Counted from the first letter of the stretch, positions 50,942 through 59,943 are shown. The stretch is 64,000 nucleotides of DNA from Alphaproteobacteria bacterium (GCA_016124315.1 WGNW01000088.1:20769-84768); one strand, 5' to 3'. Translations and numbers: made by a program. Notes: generated from the letters alone by a model not told the origin.

Positions 50942-52623
50942 GCCGTCTCCTCCTCCCTCGACGCCGCGGCCATGCCCCGCAGTATATCCTTGCGGACCTT
51001 CCCCGAGGCGGTTTTCGGCAGTTCGGCCACCGGGATCACGCGCTCCGGCGTCTTCTGGCGGGCCAGCCCCGCCGCGCCGACCAGCGCCGCGACGTGGGCG
51101 AGGTCCACCGCTTCCTCCCCGGCCGGGACGACGAAGGCGCAGACCGCCTCGCCGGTGCGGGCGCTGGGCATGGCGACGACGGCCGCCTCGGCGATGCGGG
51201 GCGAGCGGAACAGCACGTCCTCGATCTCCCGCGCGCTGATGTTTTCGCCGGCGCGGATGATCAGGTCCTTCTTGCGGCCGGTGCAGACGATGTGGTCGCC
51301 GTGCACCAGCCGCCCCAGATCGCCGGTGCGGAAGAAGCCGTCGGCATCGTAGGCCTCCTCGTTGTCCTCCGGCCGGGCATAGCCCAGGGCCATGCTCGGC
51401 TCGCGGGCAAGGATCTCGCCCTCCTCGCCGTCCGCCACCGGCTCGCCCGTCTCCGGATGGACGAGCCGCACCTCGCAGCCCAGCAGCCGCCCGTCGGTCT
51501 CCGCCGCCAGGTCCAGCCCGGCGCGCGACGCCGGCCCCGCGGTCATGGTCGGCACTTCCGTCGCGCCGAACACCCGGAACGGGACGCAGTTGGGGAACCG
51601 CTGGGCCGCCTCGCGGATCAGGCCGGGCGGCACGGAGGCGCCGCCGCACAGGAAGAACCGGAGCGTTTCCAGCGTCTCGCCCCGCCGGGCCGCCTCCGCC
51701 ACCAGGTCCTGCAGGAACGGCGTCGCGCCGAGCATGAAGGAGCAGCCGTGGCGGCAGATGGCGTCGAACGCCGCTCCGGCGTCCCACACGTCGGTCGTCA
51801 CCACCGGCACGCCGCAGGTCCATGGCGCGGTGAGCGCCCAAAGATAGCCGCTGACATGGGTAAGCGGCGACGGCGAGAACGTCCGGTCGCCCGTGCCCAG
51901 CCCCATGGCGCGGCACATCTTCAGGGAGTCGGCGCTCAGCGTGTTGTGGGAGTGCAGCACGCCCTTGGGCCGGCCCGTGGTGCCCGAGGTGTACATCAGC
52001 AGCTTCACCGCGTCCGAGTCCACCTTGCGGGGCGCGGCGAGCCGCGGCCCCGACAGCAGGTCGTCGAGGCAGAGGGCGCCGCCGAGGCGGGCGCGCGCCG
52101 TGACCAGCACCGCCTCCTCCGGCAGGTCCGGCAGGATGCGGCCCATCATGGCCGCATGGTCGAAGCCGCGGAACACTCCGGGCGCGAACACCACCCGGCT
52201 GCGCGCCTCGCCCAGCATGAAGCGCACCTCGGCCTCGCGGTAGATCGGCACCACCGGATTGACCACCAGGCCGGTCATGGCGGCGGCCAGGTCGACCACC
52301 GCCGCCTCCCACCAGTTGGGAAGCTGGAAGGAGACCACCGAGCCGGGCGCGAGGCCCAGCGCGTCGAACCAGCCGGCCAGCCGGAGCGCCCGGTCGTGGA
52401 TCTGGCCGCGGCTCAGCGCCAGGTCGCCGTCGATCAGGTGAAGGCGGTCGGGATCGGCCGCGGCGAGGGCGCGCGCGTCGTCGGCGACGGTCCGCCCCGC
52501 CCACTCGCCCCGGCGCGCGGCCAGCGCCGCGAGTGCCGGGGAGCGGCGCACCGTCCATCCACCCGGGTCCCGCCTGAATGACTGCGCCACCGTCCGCCCT
52601 TCCGTCGCCGCGCCTCCGGCCAT
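50938..52623 (-). CDS. acyl-CoA synthetase (AMP-dependent ligase)
   Basis: 561 residues from ATG 52623 (a TTG 42 nt earlier is possible). The AMP-binding P-loop MYTSGTTGRPKG, FGATEVPTM, FFRTGDLGRLVHGDHIVCTGRKKDLIIRAGENI and the C-terminal Lys motif LPKTASGKVRKDILR are all present. It activates a carboxylic acid to its CoA ester; related proteins are annotated cyclohexanecarboxylate- or fatty-acid-CoA ligase. It is the first gene of the ligase-ACAD-ACAD operon and divergent from the AraC-type regulator. Confidence 0.92.
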   Translation of the reverse strand: MAGGAATEGRTVAQSFRRDPGGWTVRRSPALAALAARRGEWAGRTVADDARALAAADPDRLHLIDGDLALSRGQIHDRALRLAGWFDALGLAPGSVVSFQLPNWWEAAVVDLAAAMTGLVVNPVVPIYREAEVRFMLGEARSRVVFAPGVFRGFDHAAMMGRILPDLPEEAVLVTARARLGGALCLDDLLSGPRLAAPRKVDSDAVKLLMYTSGTTGRPKGVLHSHNTLSADSLKMCRAMGLGTGDRTFSPSPLTHVSGYLWALTAPWTCGVPVVTTDVWDAGAAFDAICRHGCSFMLGATPFLQDLVAEAARRGETLETLRFFLCGGASVPPGLIREAAQRFPNCVPFRVFGATEVPTMTAGPASRAGLDLAAETDGRLLGCEVRLVHPETGEPVADGEEGEILAREPSMALGYARPEDNEEAYDADGFFRTGDLGRLVHGDHIVCTGRKKDLIIRAGENISAREIEDVLFRSPRIAEAAVVAMPSARTGEAVCAFVVPAGEEAVDLAHVAALVGAAGLARQKTPERVIPVAELPKTASGKVRKDILRGMAAASREEETA

Positions 52624-52752
52624 CCTGTCGCCGCCGGAGCCCTGAGTCTTGGCCGCGCGCGACAATCGGCCGGCATCGGACGACGGCGCGCCTCCGGCTG
52701 CCGCGAGGCCGGCCTCCCCGCATGGTCAGGCTATGTCTCCCGCAGGGCAATA

Positions 52753-52771
52753 TCTTGATGTTTGACGACAA
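52753..52771 (-). promoter_or_regulatory. putative AraC-type operator, site 2 (CoA-ligase operon/AraC intergenic)
   Basis: On the minus strand this reads TTGTCGT-N5-ATCAAGA, oriented toward the CoA-ligase operon, 130 nt before its start and 114 nt before the divergent regulator gene. It agrees with site 3 at 16 of 18 aligned positions (52754-52771 against 62308-62325). It could also serve for autoregulation of the regulator. Confidence 0.65.
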
Positions 52772-52884
52772 TCTCCGGATAATTTGCGGCAGGGCCGCGC
52801 ACGGCGGGGTTCTTTCACGCGCCCGCAGCCGACGCGGTTCCGGCAAGAGGCCCGAGAACTCGGGAGCGGCGGGGAGCTGTTGTC

Positions 52885-53961
52885 ATGTCGACCATGGAAC
52901 TGGACCATCTAGACTCCCGCGCAGGCCGCGCGGCGTCCGGCGCGAAGGCGGCCCTGGTGCGGGTGGAGTCGCTGCGGCTCTACCCCGAGGTCGTCCGCCG
53001 GCTGGGCGGCGATCCGGAGGCGCTGCTGGCGCAGGAGCCGCTGGACATCGGGCTGATCGACCAGCCCGGGGCCATGATCCCCTACCGCAAGATGATCCGC
53101 CTGCTGCACCGCACGGCCATCGCCCTGGGGCGGCCCGACTTCGGGCTGGTGCTCGCCTCGCGGCAGGGCGGCGCGGCGGTGCTGGGGCCGCTCGAGATCG
53201 CGATGTCCAACGCCGCCACCCTGGGCGACGCCTACCGCTACTGCGCCGAGCACCTGCACTCCTACAGCACGGTGGGCGAGCTCAACGTCGACACCGCCTT
53301 CGAGCGCGGCCGCATCGCCATCAGCTGGGGCATCCAGCTCGACCGGCTGCTGCACCACGAGCAGGCCATCGAGCACGGCATCGCGCTGATGCACCACGCC
53401 ATCATCACCATCTCCGGCGGCGCAGTGCGGCCGCGCGAGATCTGGTTCGCCCACGACCACATCTCCTCGCCCGAGCACTATGCCGGCTATTTCGGCGCAA
53501 GGGTGGAGATGAACGCGCCGTTCAACGCGGTCTTCCTGCGGCCCGCCGACCTGGCCGTGCCGCTCGCCAACCGCAGCCAGCAGCTCTACGACATGGCGAC
53601 CACGTTCATCGACACCCAGTTCCCCGACGCCGCCCGGCCGCTGTCGGCCAAGGTGCGCAGCATCGCCACCCGGCTGCTGCCCCAGGGCGGCTGCCTGCAC
53701 CAGGACGTGGCGGCGGCGCTGGGCATGCATCCGCGCACGCTGCAGCGGCGGCTGCGCGAGGAGGGCGTCAACTTCGAGGAGATCAAGGACCAGGTGCGCC
53801 GCGACGCCGCGCTGCGCTACCTGGGCCAGCCGTCCATTCCGCTCACCCGCGTGGCCGCCATGCTGGGCTACAGCGAGCCCTCGGTGCTGACGCGCAGCTG
53901 CTATCGCTGGTTCGGCGCCTCGCCCCGCCAGTACCGCAAGCGGATCGCGGCGATGAATTGA
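52885..53961 (+). CDS. AraC-family transcriptional regulator
   Basis: 358 residues. The N-terminal half is an Arabinose_bd-type ligand domain (LRLYPEVVRRLGGDPEALLAQ, AFERGRIAISWG, FNAVFLRPADLAVPLA). The C-terminal about 100 residues are two helix-turn-helix motifs: HQDVAAALGMHPRTLQRRLREEGVNFEEIKDQVRRDAALRYL and LTRVAAMLGYSEPSVLTRSCYRWFGASPRQYRK. This subfamily (OruR/VirF-like) usually activates neighbouring catabolic operons in response to a small molecule. It is divergent from the ligase-ACAD operon, and a 19-bp motif sits between them and at three other promoters. Confidence 0.93.
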   Translation: MSTMELDHLDSRAGRAASGAKAALVRVESLRLYPEVVRRLGGDPEALLAQEPLDIGLIDQPGAMIPYRKMIRLLHRTAIALGRPDFGLVLASRQGGAAVLGPLEIAMSNAATLGDAYRYCAEHLHSYSTVGELNVDTAFERGRIAISWGIQLDRLLHHEQAIEHGIALMHHAIITISGGAVRPREIWFAHDHISSPEHYAGYFGARVEMNAPFNAVFLRPADLAVPLANRSQQLYDMATTFIDTQFPDAARPLSAKVRSIATRLLPQGGCLHQDVAAALGMHPRTLQRRLREEGVNFEEIKDQVRRDAALRYLGQPSIPLTRVAAMLGYSEPSVLTRSCYRWFGASPRQYRKRIAAMN

Positions 53962-53977
53962 CGCGGCGACCGGCGGC

Positions 53978-55642
53978 TCAGCGGTCGTCGATGTAGGCGA
54001 CCGCCGTCTGCCGGCCGTCGGCCGCCCCGGCGCCGCGCAGCTCGTCGGCCCAATGGCGCATCAGCACCAGCGGCAGGCCCGCCGCCTCGTCGCCGGGGTG
54101 CGCGGCGGCGCCCGCGTCGAGCGCCTCGCCCCGCCAGTCGAGGGCGATCTGCAGGCCGACGTCGTCGTAGCGCAGCGCCAGCCCCACCTCGCCGTCGCCG
54201 GCGAGGCGCGGCGCGAGGACGCAGAACTCCTCCAGGAAGTTCACCGCCCGGCCGATCAGCTCGACCCGCGCGCCCCACGCCCGCCCCTGGCTCTCGGCGA
54301 AGTCCTTCACCGCGGCGAAGCCCTCCGCCGCGCGCCATCGCAGAGACGCCGTCTTGGGCACGCCCAGCCGCAGCACGGCGTTGAGCGCCAGCGCCAGCAG
54401 CATGGCGACGGCGAGCGGCGAGTTCAGCACCTGGCGCGCCAGCGACGGCAGGTGGCCGTGCACCTCGGCGCCGGTGGCGAGGATGCTGACGACGATCGCC
54501 GCGCCGATGATCAGCGTGCGCCGCGCGTCGACGAGGCGCTGCGCCAGCATGGCGATGCCCGTGCGGATGGTGAACATGGCGGAATAGAAGCAGGCGGCGC
54601 CGAAGATGCCGGCGGGAATCGCGTAGAGGATGCTGGCGGCGCCCGGCAGCAGCCCGAGCGCGATCCAGCCGATGCCGGCGGCGACGCCGACCCGCCTGGC
54701 GTGCACGCCGTTGGCCGCCGCCAGGCCGAAGCTGCCCGAATAGGTGTTGGTGCCGGTCACGCCCAGGCAGCCGGCGACGACGCAGCCGAGCCCGTCGGCC
54801 AGGGTGCCGGCGCGGATCGAGGCGAAGTCGGGCGCCTTCCAGTTCGGGTCGCTGAGCTGCTGCCAGGCGGTCAGGTCGGCGGTCGCGCGCACGAAGCAGG
54901 CCAGCGCGCCGATCAGGAATCCCGGCACGAAGGCGAGCGGCAGCGACGGCGCCGCCAGCGGCCAGCGCGGCGCGACGAAGCTGATGTTGGCGAGCACCGG
55001 CCCCATGTCGCCCGCCGCCAGCTCGAGGACGACGTAGACGGCGCAGCCGGCGGCGACGCCGACCAGCACTGCCAGCGAGCGCAGGCCCGGCCCCGCCCAC
55101 ACCGCGACGCCGACGATGACCGCGAGCGCCGCGCCCGAGGCGGCCATCTGCCAGGGATCGGCGCCGCCGGGCCCGGCGCCCACCATCAGCCTGAGCCCGA
55201 ACACGCCGAGCATGGTGCCAAGCAGCAGGATCACCACGCCGATGATCTCCGGCGGCAGGTAGGCCCGCAGCGGCCGGATGCAGCGCGACAGCAGCATCTC
55301 GGTGCAGCCGGCGACGATGGTGAGCCCGGCGACCGCGCCCAGCCCGCCCGCCTTCGCCGCCGCCACGGCGAACGGCAGGTAGAGGATGGTGCAGTGGCCG
55401 AGCAGGATGAAGCCCGAGCCGATGCCGCGCCCGCGGTGGACCTGGATCAGCGTGCCGATGCCCATCGCCACCATGGCCAGGCTGACGTAGCGGGTGACCG
55501 CCGCGGCGTCGACGCCGGCGGCCTCGGCGACGATGCGCGGGAAGATCAGCGTGACCGCGCTGAGCGAGATGTGCTGCAGGGCGTTGAGCCACGTCGTCCG
55601 GGCCGGAGGCACCGCGTCGACCGCATAGCTGATGGACGGCAT
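53978..55642 (-). CDS. uracil/xanthine permease family (NCS2) transporter with extra C-terminal domain
   Basis: 554 residues from ATG 55642. About 12-14 membrane helices make up residues 1-430, with the NCS2 hallmark GTNTYSGSFGLAAANGVHARRVG. The remaining about 120 residues are soluble (WRAAEGFAAVKDFAES ... VNFLEEFCVL ... LALRYDDVGLQIALDWRGEALD), resembling a degenerate histidine-kinase-type ATPase fold; this resemblance is weak. Typical NCS2 proteins are 430-490 residues, so the tail is unusual. Likely a proton symporter for a purine-like or other heterocyclic compound. It ends 17 nt from the AraC gene, in convergent orientation. Confidence 0.85.
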   Translation of the reverse strand: MPSISYAVDAVPPARTTWLNALQHISLSAVTLIFPRIVAEAAGVDAAAVTRYVSLAMVAMGIGTLIQVHRGRGIGSGFILLGHCTILYLPFAVAAAKAGGLGAVAGLTIVAGCTEMLLSRCIRPLRAYLPPEIIGVVILLLGTMLGVFGLRLMVGAGPGGADPWQMAASGAALAVIVGVAVWAGPGLRSLAVLVGVAAGCAVYVVLELAAGDMGPVLANISFVAPRWPLAAPSLPLAFVPGFLIGALACFVRATADLTAWQQLSDPNWKAPDFASIRAGTLADGLGCVVAGCLGVTGTNTYSGSFGLAAANGVHARRVGVAAGIGWIALGLLPGAASILYAIPAGIFGAACFYSAMFTIRTGIAMLAQRLVDARRTLIIGAAIVVSILATGAEVHGHLPSLARQVLNSPLAVAMLLALALNAVLRLGVPKTASLRWRAAEGFAAVKDFAESQGRAWGARVELIGRAVNFLEEFCVLAPRLAGDGEVGLALRYDDVGLQIALDWRGEALDAGAAAHPGDEAAGLPLVLMRHWADELRGAGAADGRQTAVAYIDDR

Positions 55643-55844
55643 CCCCCTGCCCCCGAACGATGATCGGCCGCGATGGTAGCGGAGAGGCGGCCGGCCTGTC
55701 TCGGGCGGAAGCGGCGGCACACGGCCGATGGCGGCAAGGAACGGGAACCAGGCAATGGCAAGACTCTCGCCCAGACTCCCTGAATCCTCTGCAACCTCTC
55801 ATCGGCTATTGAGTAAGGCGCCACGGCAATTCATCAAGTAAACT

Positions 55845-55876
55845 GTCACCGCAATTCGTCACCGTAATTCCCAATC
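55845..55876. repeat. tandem 13-bp repeat block (GTCACCG(C/T)AATTC)
   Basis: Two adjacent 13-mers at 55845-55857 and 55858-55870 differ at one base, followed by CCAATC. The second copy with its tail (55857-55876) is repeated almost exactly at 55968-56000. Confidence 0.85.
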
Positions 55877-55967
55877 GTGGTACTCTCGGCCATGGACGGC
55901 TTCTCTCAGATGAAGACCTGACGACCTCATCTTGGTACACTGGATGCCGTGAGGGGGCCGTCTACGC

Positions 55968-56000
55968 CGTCACCGTAATCCGTAATCCGTAATCCCAATC
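55968..56000. repeat. expanded GTAATCC heptamer repeat
   Basis: CGTCACC is followed by three tandem CCGTAAT(C) heptamers at 55974, 55981 and 55988, then CCCAATC. It is the 55857-55876 block with two more heptamers. Similar GTAATCC units recur at 56529-56546, overlapping the stop of the next gene. Confidence 0.85.
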
Positions 56001-56032
56001 TCCCGGGAGACAACACTCAGAAAGGAATATTC

Positions 56033-56533
56033 ATGTCGTTTTCACGCTTCGGCAAATGTGTTCTCGCCGGGGGTGTACTGGCCATGGCCGTCGCCGCCAA
56101 CCCGGCCCACGCGAAATCGCAGACCCGCAACTGCGCCGTCGGCAAGTTCCAAATCAACAACAAGGGCGCCTATATTATCGTCGATCTTAAAGTCAAGCAG
56201 CCTGAAGATGGCTACGACCAAGGCGGACGTACCGTCGCCGACCTCGGGGCCGAAGGAACCACGATCACCGCCGGCACGAGCAGGACTTTCGACTTGTCGA
56301 AAAAGTCCGGAATCGCGAAAGCGCGCGAAATCTGGCTCTCCTACAACGTGTTGAATGTCAATTCTGTGCAGACCAAGAGCTGCCGCAAGGACGGCACCAG
56401 GCTCTACTACCGGAGCGACGGCGTGACCTGGAAACTGAAGGGCGAGGGTACGACGACCAAGGGCAACCGCTGCCAGTTCGACGGCAACAACGAATGCGTC
56501 GATCCCGCCACCCTGGATGCGGCGTCTCCGTAA
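56033..56533 (+). CDS. small exported protein, family unknown (A)
   Basis: 166 residues, not recognised. A signal peptide (about residues 1-27, ending AHA) is followed by a beta-rich mature domain with four Cys residues that could form two disulfides. It carries AYIIVDLKVKQPEDG, matching IIVQRVKVTQKPSDG of the protein at 56793, so the two are probably paralogues. ATG at 56033 follows AGAAAGGA. The stop TAA lies inside a GTAATCC repeat. One of four small exported proteins in 56.0-58.5 kb; periplasmic or extracellular location is likely and function unknown. Confidence 0.75.
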   Translation: MSFSRFGKCVLAGGVLAMAVAANPAHAKSQTRNCAVGKFQINNKGAYIIVDLKVKQPEDGYDQGGRTVADLGAEGTTITAGTSRTFDLSKKSGIAKAREIWLSYNVLNVNSVQTKSCRKDGTRLYYRSDGVTWKLKGEGTTTKGNRCQFDGNNECVDPATLDAASP

Positions 56534-56792
56534 TCCCGGTAATCCGTTACGGCGCCTTTACGGCAACAGTTTACTAACTGGATCGGCCGCGCGCTCCGCT
56601 GCCGCCTTCGGTTTCGGCCCGGGCTTACGCGGTGCGAGGCGTCCGGCGGCCCGGAAAGATCGAGTTGCGAGCCGCCCTTCCGGATCGGGGGGCCACGCAT
56701 AAATTGGGCTCGCGCCTATGACACGGCAGTCTCTTCTCTTACGCTTGAAGCGTTGTCGGTGCGGAAAGCCGCGCCCGATCTGGAGAAGGTGG

Positions 56793-57245
56793 ATGATGAT
56801 TAAGACAGGGAAGTGCATCAGGCGCGGCGTGGTCCTGGGCCTTGGGCTGCTGCTCGCCAGCGGGCCGGTGATGGCGGGGGAAATGAATTTCTGCGACGGA
56901 AGCAGCTGCGTCGTCGGCACGGTAAGCAACGCGTCCGGGATTATCGTGCAGCGCGTGAAGGTGACCCAGAAACCATCCGACGGCTGCAGCGAATTGGAAA
57001 AAGTACACGAGGGAAACCTCATCGACCCGGTGAGCGACGCGCTGACGGCCGAACAGCTGAGAGACAAGCGGTCGTTCGACGTCAGCCTGGACCCCAAGTG
57101 CGGCTACCACTTCAAGTTCGTCACCAGCAGCGGATGCACCGGCGACAAGGACGCCCAGCTGACGCCGGACAAGCTGGCGAAAGGCGAAGCAGATGTGAAG
57201 CTGAGAGGCGGTTGCGGCACGCTCAAGGCATACACGGCGCCGTAA
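56793..57245 (+). CDS. small exported protein, family unknown (B), paralogue of A
   Basis: 150 residues from ATG 56793 (GGAGAAGG 7 nt upstream; a second ATG follows at once). Signal peptide about residues 1-29 (LLLASGPVMA). The mature part has six Cys residues (FCDGSSC, GC, KCGY, GCTG, GCG), and its motif IIVxxxKVxQxPxDG is shared with protein A. Beta-rich and soluble. The 259-nt gap from gene A contains GTAATCC units and no other gene. Function not known. Confidence 0.72.
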   Translation: MMIKTGKCIRRGVVLGLGLLLASGPVMAGEMNFCDGSSCVVGTVSNASGIIVQRVKVTQKPSDGCSELEKVHEGNLIDPVSDALTAEQLRDKRSFDVSLDPKCGYHFKFVTSSGCTGDKDAQLTPDKLAKGEADVKLRGGCGTLKAYTAP

Positions 57246-57399
57246 CGGCCGAGGATCAGGCCGGAGAAGCCGGCCAGAGAAACCTTGAGGCGTCCGGCAA
57301 GGGCAGGCGAAGTCGTCGGGCCACAGCGTTCGCGGCACCCCTTTCCGATCTCAGGTCAACACGTCGGTCCGGCGCGTCGGGTATTCCGGGCGTTCCGCT

Positions 57400-57894
57400 T
57401 CACGAAGGGTCGGCCACGCGCAAATCGGTCCGGTAGCGGCTCTTGTCCTTATTATAGTCCTTGCTGCAACTGACCGCTGCCTCCGCACTGGCGCTGCAGA
57501 CTGAAGATTGCCCCTCGGGGAGCATCCACTCGACCCAGTCGCCACCGTTTTTCGACTTGATCCAGTATCCGCAACCAAAGGTCGTCCGCCCCGGGTCCGG
57601 ATAGAGCTGCACCCAAACCTTTGCCGTCCCGCCGCCTTCGGATACGCCGGCCGTATGAGACAGCGATTCGCCCGGGGCAAGCCAGACGGATTTCTTCAGT
57701 TTCCCGTCCCGCGAGATCTCCACCTTCAGCTTGGCGCTGCTCATGTCGTTGTGGACGACCGTGTAGGCACTCGAGCTCTGGCTGAATTTGTTCAAGCCCC
57801 TCTTGGTATACACGCACTCTCCGGCAAGAGCCGGCTGGACGATGATCGCCATGGCGGCGACCACAGCCACAATCGCGGGATTGGCACTCATCAT
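57400..57894 (-). CDS. small exported protein, family unknown (C)
   Basis: 164 residues. Signal peptide about 1-24 (VVAAMAIIVQPALA before GECVYTKRG). The mature domain has a YTVVHNDMSSAKLKVEISRDGK strand pattern, WLAPGESLSHT, and four Cys residues near the N- and C-termini. Overall beta-sandwich-like character similar to A and B, but no clear sequence match. ATG at 57894 behind AGGAGA. Convergent with gene B (154-nt gap) and downstream of gene D on the same strand. Confidence 0.7.
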   Translation of the reverse strand: MMSANPAIVAVVAAMAIIVQPALAGECVYTKRGLNKFSQSSSAYTVVHNDMSSAKLKVEISRDGKLKKSVWLAPGESLSHTAGVSEGGGTAKVWVQLYPDPGRTTFGCGYWIKSKNGGDWVEWMLPEGQSSVCSASAEAAVSCSKDYNKDKSRYRTDLRVADPS

Positions 57895-58011
57895 CTCGAC
57901 CGTCTCCTGTATGCCCTGACCCGTTGTCCCATCCGAGCCCGGCCCGATCGGGTCCGGGATGCGCAGCCGGCCGTTTAGGAACCCGTCCCGGAAATACCCG
58001 GCGCCTCGCCG

Positions 58012-58497
58012 CTACTGGGTGGACAGGCTGCTGAGGTCGAAGGTGTAGACCATGTCGACGCTGTCGAAGGTCCGCGTGCATGCCGGCCCGTCCACCGATA
58101 TGGGCTTCACCTTGGGGACGTCGGTCAGCGCGTTCCACGGGCCGATCTTGCCGTGCACGACGATGGTCACGGGGATCTTGGCGCCGTCCGTGTGCTTGAA
58201 CCAGAAGTTGACGACCGTCTCGACGCCGCCCTTGCTGAACTTCACGGACCTGGCATAGACCGTCGGCGCCTTGCTGTCCGTGGGCACGGCGGCCGGGGCG
58301 GCATTGGCGGGCTTGCCCGGCTGGAGACTCCAGCCTGCCTTCGACGACCGCGCCTTGACCACCACCCTGGCGCTGTTGTCGGTGTTGCGCCAGTTGCTCT
58401 TCGCGGCACAGCTTTCGGCCTGGGCGGCGGACGCCGCGAGCGCAAGCATCAGAAAGGCCGCGACCGCGGGCATCGAACGGAGGGCGCGTGAGTGCAT
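58012..58497 (-). CDS. small exported protein, family unknown (D)
   Basis: 161 residues. Signal peptide about 1-27 (FLMLALAASAAQA). The mature part has two Cys (SCAAKSN and PACTRTF) and a sequence of short strands: NSARVVVKARSSKAGWSLQPGK, VETVVNFWFKHTDGAKIPVTIVV. Soluble, beta-rich, family not recognised; it resembles C only in overall design. ATG at 58497 behind AAGGA, 8 nt apart. It is followed on the same strand by gene C after 117 nt; nothing else is found between them. Confidence 0.7.
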   Translation of the reverse strand: MHSRALRSMPAVAAFLMLALAASAAQAESCAAKSNWRNTDNSARVVVKARSSKAGWSLQPGKPANAAPAAVPTDSKAPTVYARSVKFSKGGVETVVNFWFKHTDGAKIPVTIVVHGKIGPWNALTDVPKVKPISVDGPACTRTFDSVDMVYTFDLSSLSTQ

Positions 58498-58682
58498 GGT
58501 GCTGATCCTTCAGTGACCTTGCCGGATGAACTCCCGACAAAGTAGGCGGCCCGCAGCCCGCGCGGTCAACGCCGAACGGCCGCGAGGCCGGAGTTCATTA
58601 CCGGCGCTGTAATATCGCCCGGCCGAAGGCCATGCGGGCCTCTCCCATAAGCGAGAACCACCATCTCGTCCTTATCGGCCCC

Positions 58683-59915
58683 TCACCGCTTGTCGAAGGC
58701 GATCTCCAGCCGGTTGGGGCCGTAGGCGAAGAAGTGGGTCTGCCAGCCGACGCCCGCCTCGCCGCGCGCCAGCCGCAGATTGCCCATGCGGCGCAGGATG
58801 CCGGCGACGGCGACGCGCAGCTCGGCGCGGGCAAGCTGGTTGCCGACGCAGAAATGCGCGCCGGTGCCGAAGGCGAAGTGCTTGCGGGCGTTGCCCCGCT
58901 CCACGTCGAGCGTGTCGGGGTCGGGGAACACCGCCGGGTCGCGGTTGCCGGCGCCGTAGCGCAGCACGATGATCGCGCCCTCGGGGATCGGCGTGCCGCC
59001 GATCTGCGTGTCGCGGGTGGCGCGCCGCCACAGCCCCTGCACCGGCGCGTCGATGCGCAGCACCTCCTCGACGAATTTGGGGATCAGCGCCGGGTCGGCG
59101 CGCAGCCTGTCCTCCAGGCCCGGCGTGGTGACGATGCGGTACATGGCCGAGGCGAGCGCGCCCACCGTGGTGTCGCTGCCGGCGGGCAGCATCTGCTCGA
59201 CGATCTGGATGATCTCCTCGATGGCGAGCCGCCTGCCGTCCACCTCGGCGTGCACCAGGTCGCTGAGGATGCAGTCGAGGGGCCGGGCGCGGTACTCCTC
59301 GGCGCGGGCGACGATGAAGTGCTGCAGCTCGCAGATGGTGTGGGTGAGCGCGATCTGCCGCTCCTCGCCGTTGTCCGGGTCGTTCTCCTGGACGATGGCG
59401 TCGGCCCAGCGCTTGAAATCGGCGTAGCGCTCGCGCGGCAGGCCGATCTGGTCGGACAGCACATGGTTGGGGATCTTCACCGCCAGGTTGAAGTAGAACT
59501 CCACCGTACCGTCGTCGATCACCTGGTCGATCATCTCGTCGACCACGCCTTCCAGGTAGGCCTCCATCTGGCGCACCCGGCCGATGGTGAACACCTTGTC
59601 CACCAGCGCCCGGTGGATGGTGTGGACGGGCGGGTCGGCGGCGACCAGGGCGGTGACCGGCATGTAGCCCTTCTCGCGGTAGATGGCGTCGATCTTCGCC
59701 TGGTAGGGCGCGTTCTTCACCATCAGCTGGCCGGTGACGTTGGAGAAGGTCTTCGGGTCGGCCGCCGCCTTGCGGATCTCCTCGTAGCCGGTGACCACGT
59801 AAAAGCCGCTGCGAGGGTCGCGGTAGACCGGCCCGGCCTTGCGCACCTCGGCATAGGCGGCGAAGGGGCAGCGCTGCACCTCCGGATCGCTGAAGCTGAT
59901 GGGCTTCGTCTCCAT
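58683..59915 (-). CDS. cytochrome P450 monooxygenase
   Basis: 410 residues from ATG 59915 (GGAGG upstream), soluble bacterial class. The I-helix motif AGSDTT is at 245-250, ExxR at Glu284-Arg287, and the heme-binding loop FGTGAHFCVG with Cys356. The fold is typical of CYP enzymes that hydroxylate terpenoids, steroids or fatty acids; the substrate is unknown. It follows the TonB receptor gene by 28 nt, so both form one operon. A ferredoxin partner is not in the window. Confidence 0.95.
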   Translation of the reverse strand: METKPISFSDPEVQRCPFAAYAEVRKAGPVYRDPRSGFYVVTGYEEIRKAAADPKTFSNVTGQLMVKNAPYQAKIDAIYREKGYMPVTALVAADPPVHTIHRALVDKVFTIGRVRQMEAYLEGVVDEMIDQVIDDGTVEFYFNLAVKIPNHVLSDQIGLPRERYADFKRWADAIVQENDPDNGEERQIALTHTICELQHFIVARAEEYRARPLDCILSDLVHAEVDGRRLAIEEIIQIVEQMLPAGSDTTVGALASAMYRIVTTPGLEDRLRADPALIPKFVEEVLRIDAPVQGLWRRATRDTQIGGTPIPEGAIIVLRYGAGNRDPAVFPDPDTLDVERGNARKHFAFGTGAHFCVGNQLARAELRVAVAGILRRMGNLRLARGEAGVGWQTHFFAYGPNRLEIAFDKR

Positions 59916-59943
59916 GCCGCCCTCCCGCGCGGACGTTCCCCGG

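Larger units (their letters stand above)
55643..56032. other. 390-nt intergenic region with GTAATCC-type repeats
   Basis: No gene is supported here. The region separates the divergent permease and small exported protein genes and is less GC-rich than its neighbours. It contains the repeat blocks described separately, an ATCAAG half-site at 55833-55838 without the TTGTCG partner, and a strong Shine-Dalgarno AGAAAGGA before the gene at 56033. Promoters for both genes must lie here, but no clear -35/-10 pair could be picked. Confidence 0.6.

Noticed and set aside
49757..52846. 1029-codon minus-strand frame that joins the CoA-ligase region to the long acyl-CoA dehydrogenase
   Set aside because: Upstream of ATG 50941 the frame is a shadow of the ligase gene, which has clear motifs in another phase. 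This is not a fusion protein.
55833..55839. Possible fifth operator (ATCAAGT) upstream of exported protein A
   Set aside because: Only the second half of the motif is present; the position where TTGTCG should be reads CCACGG.
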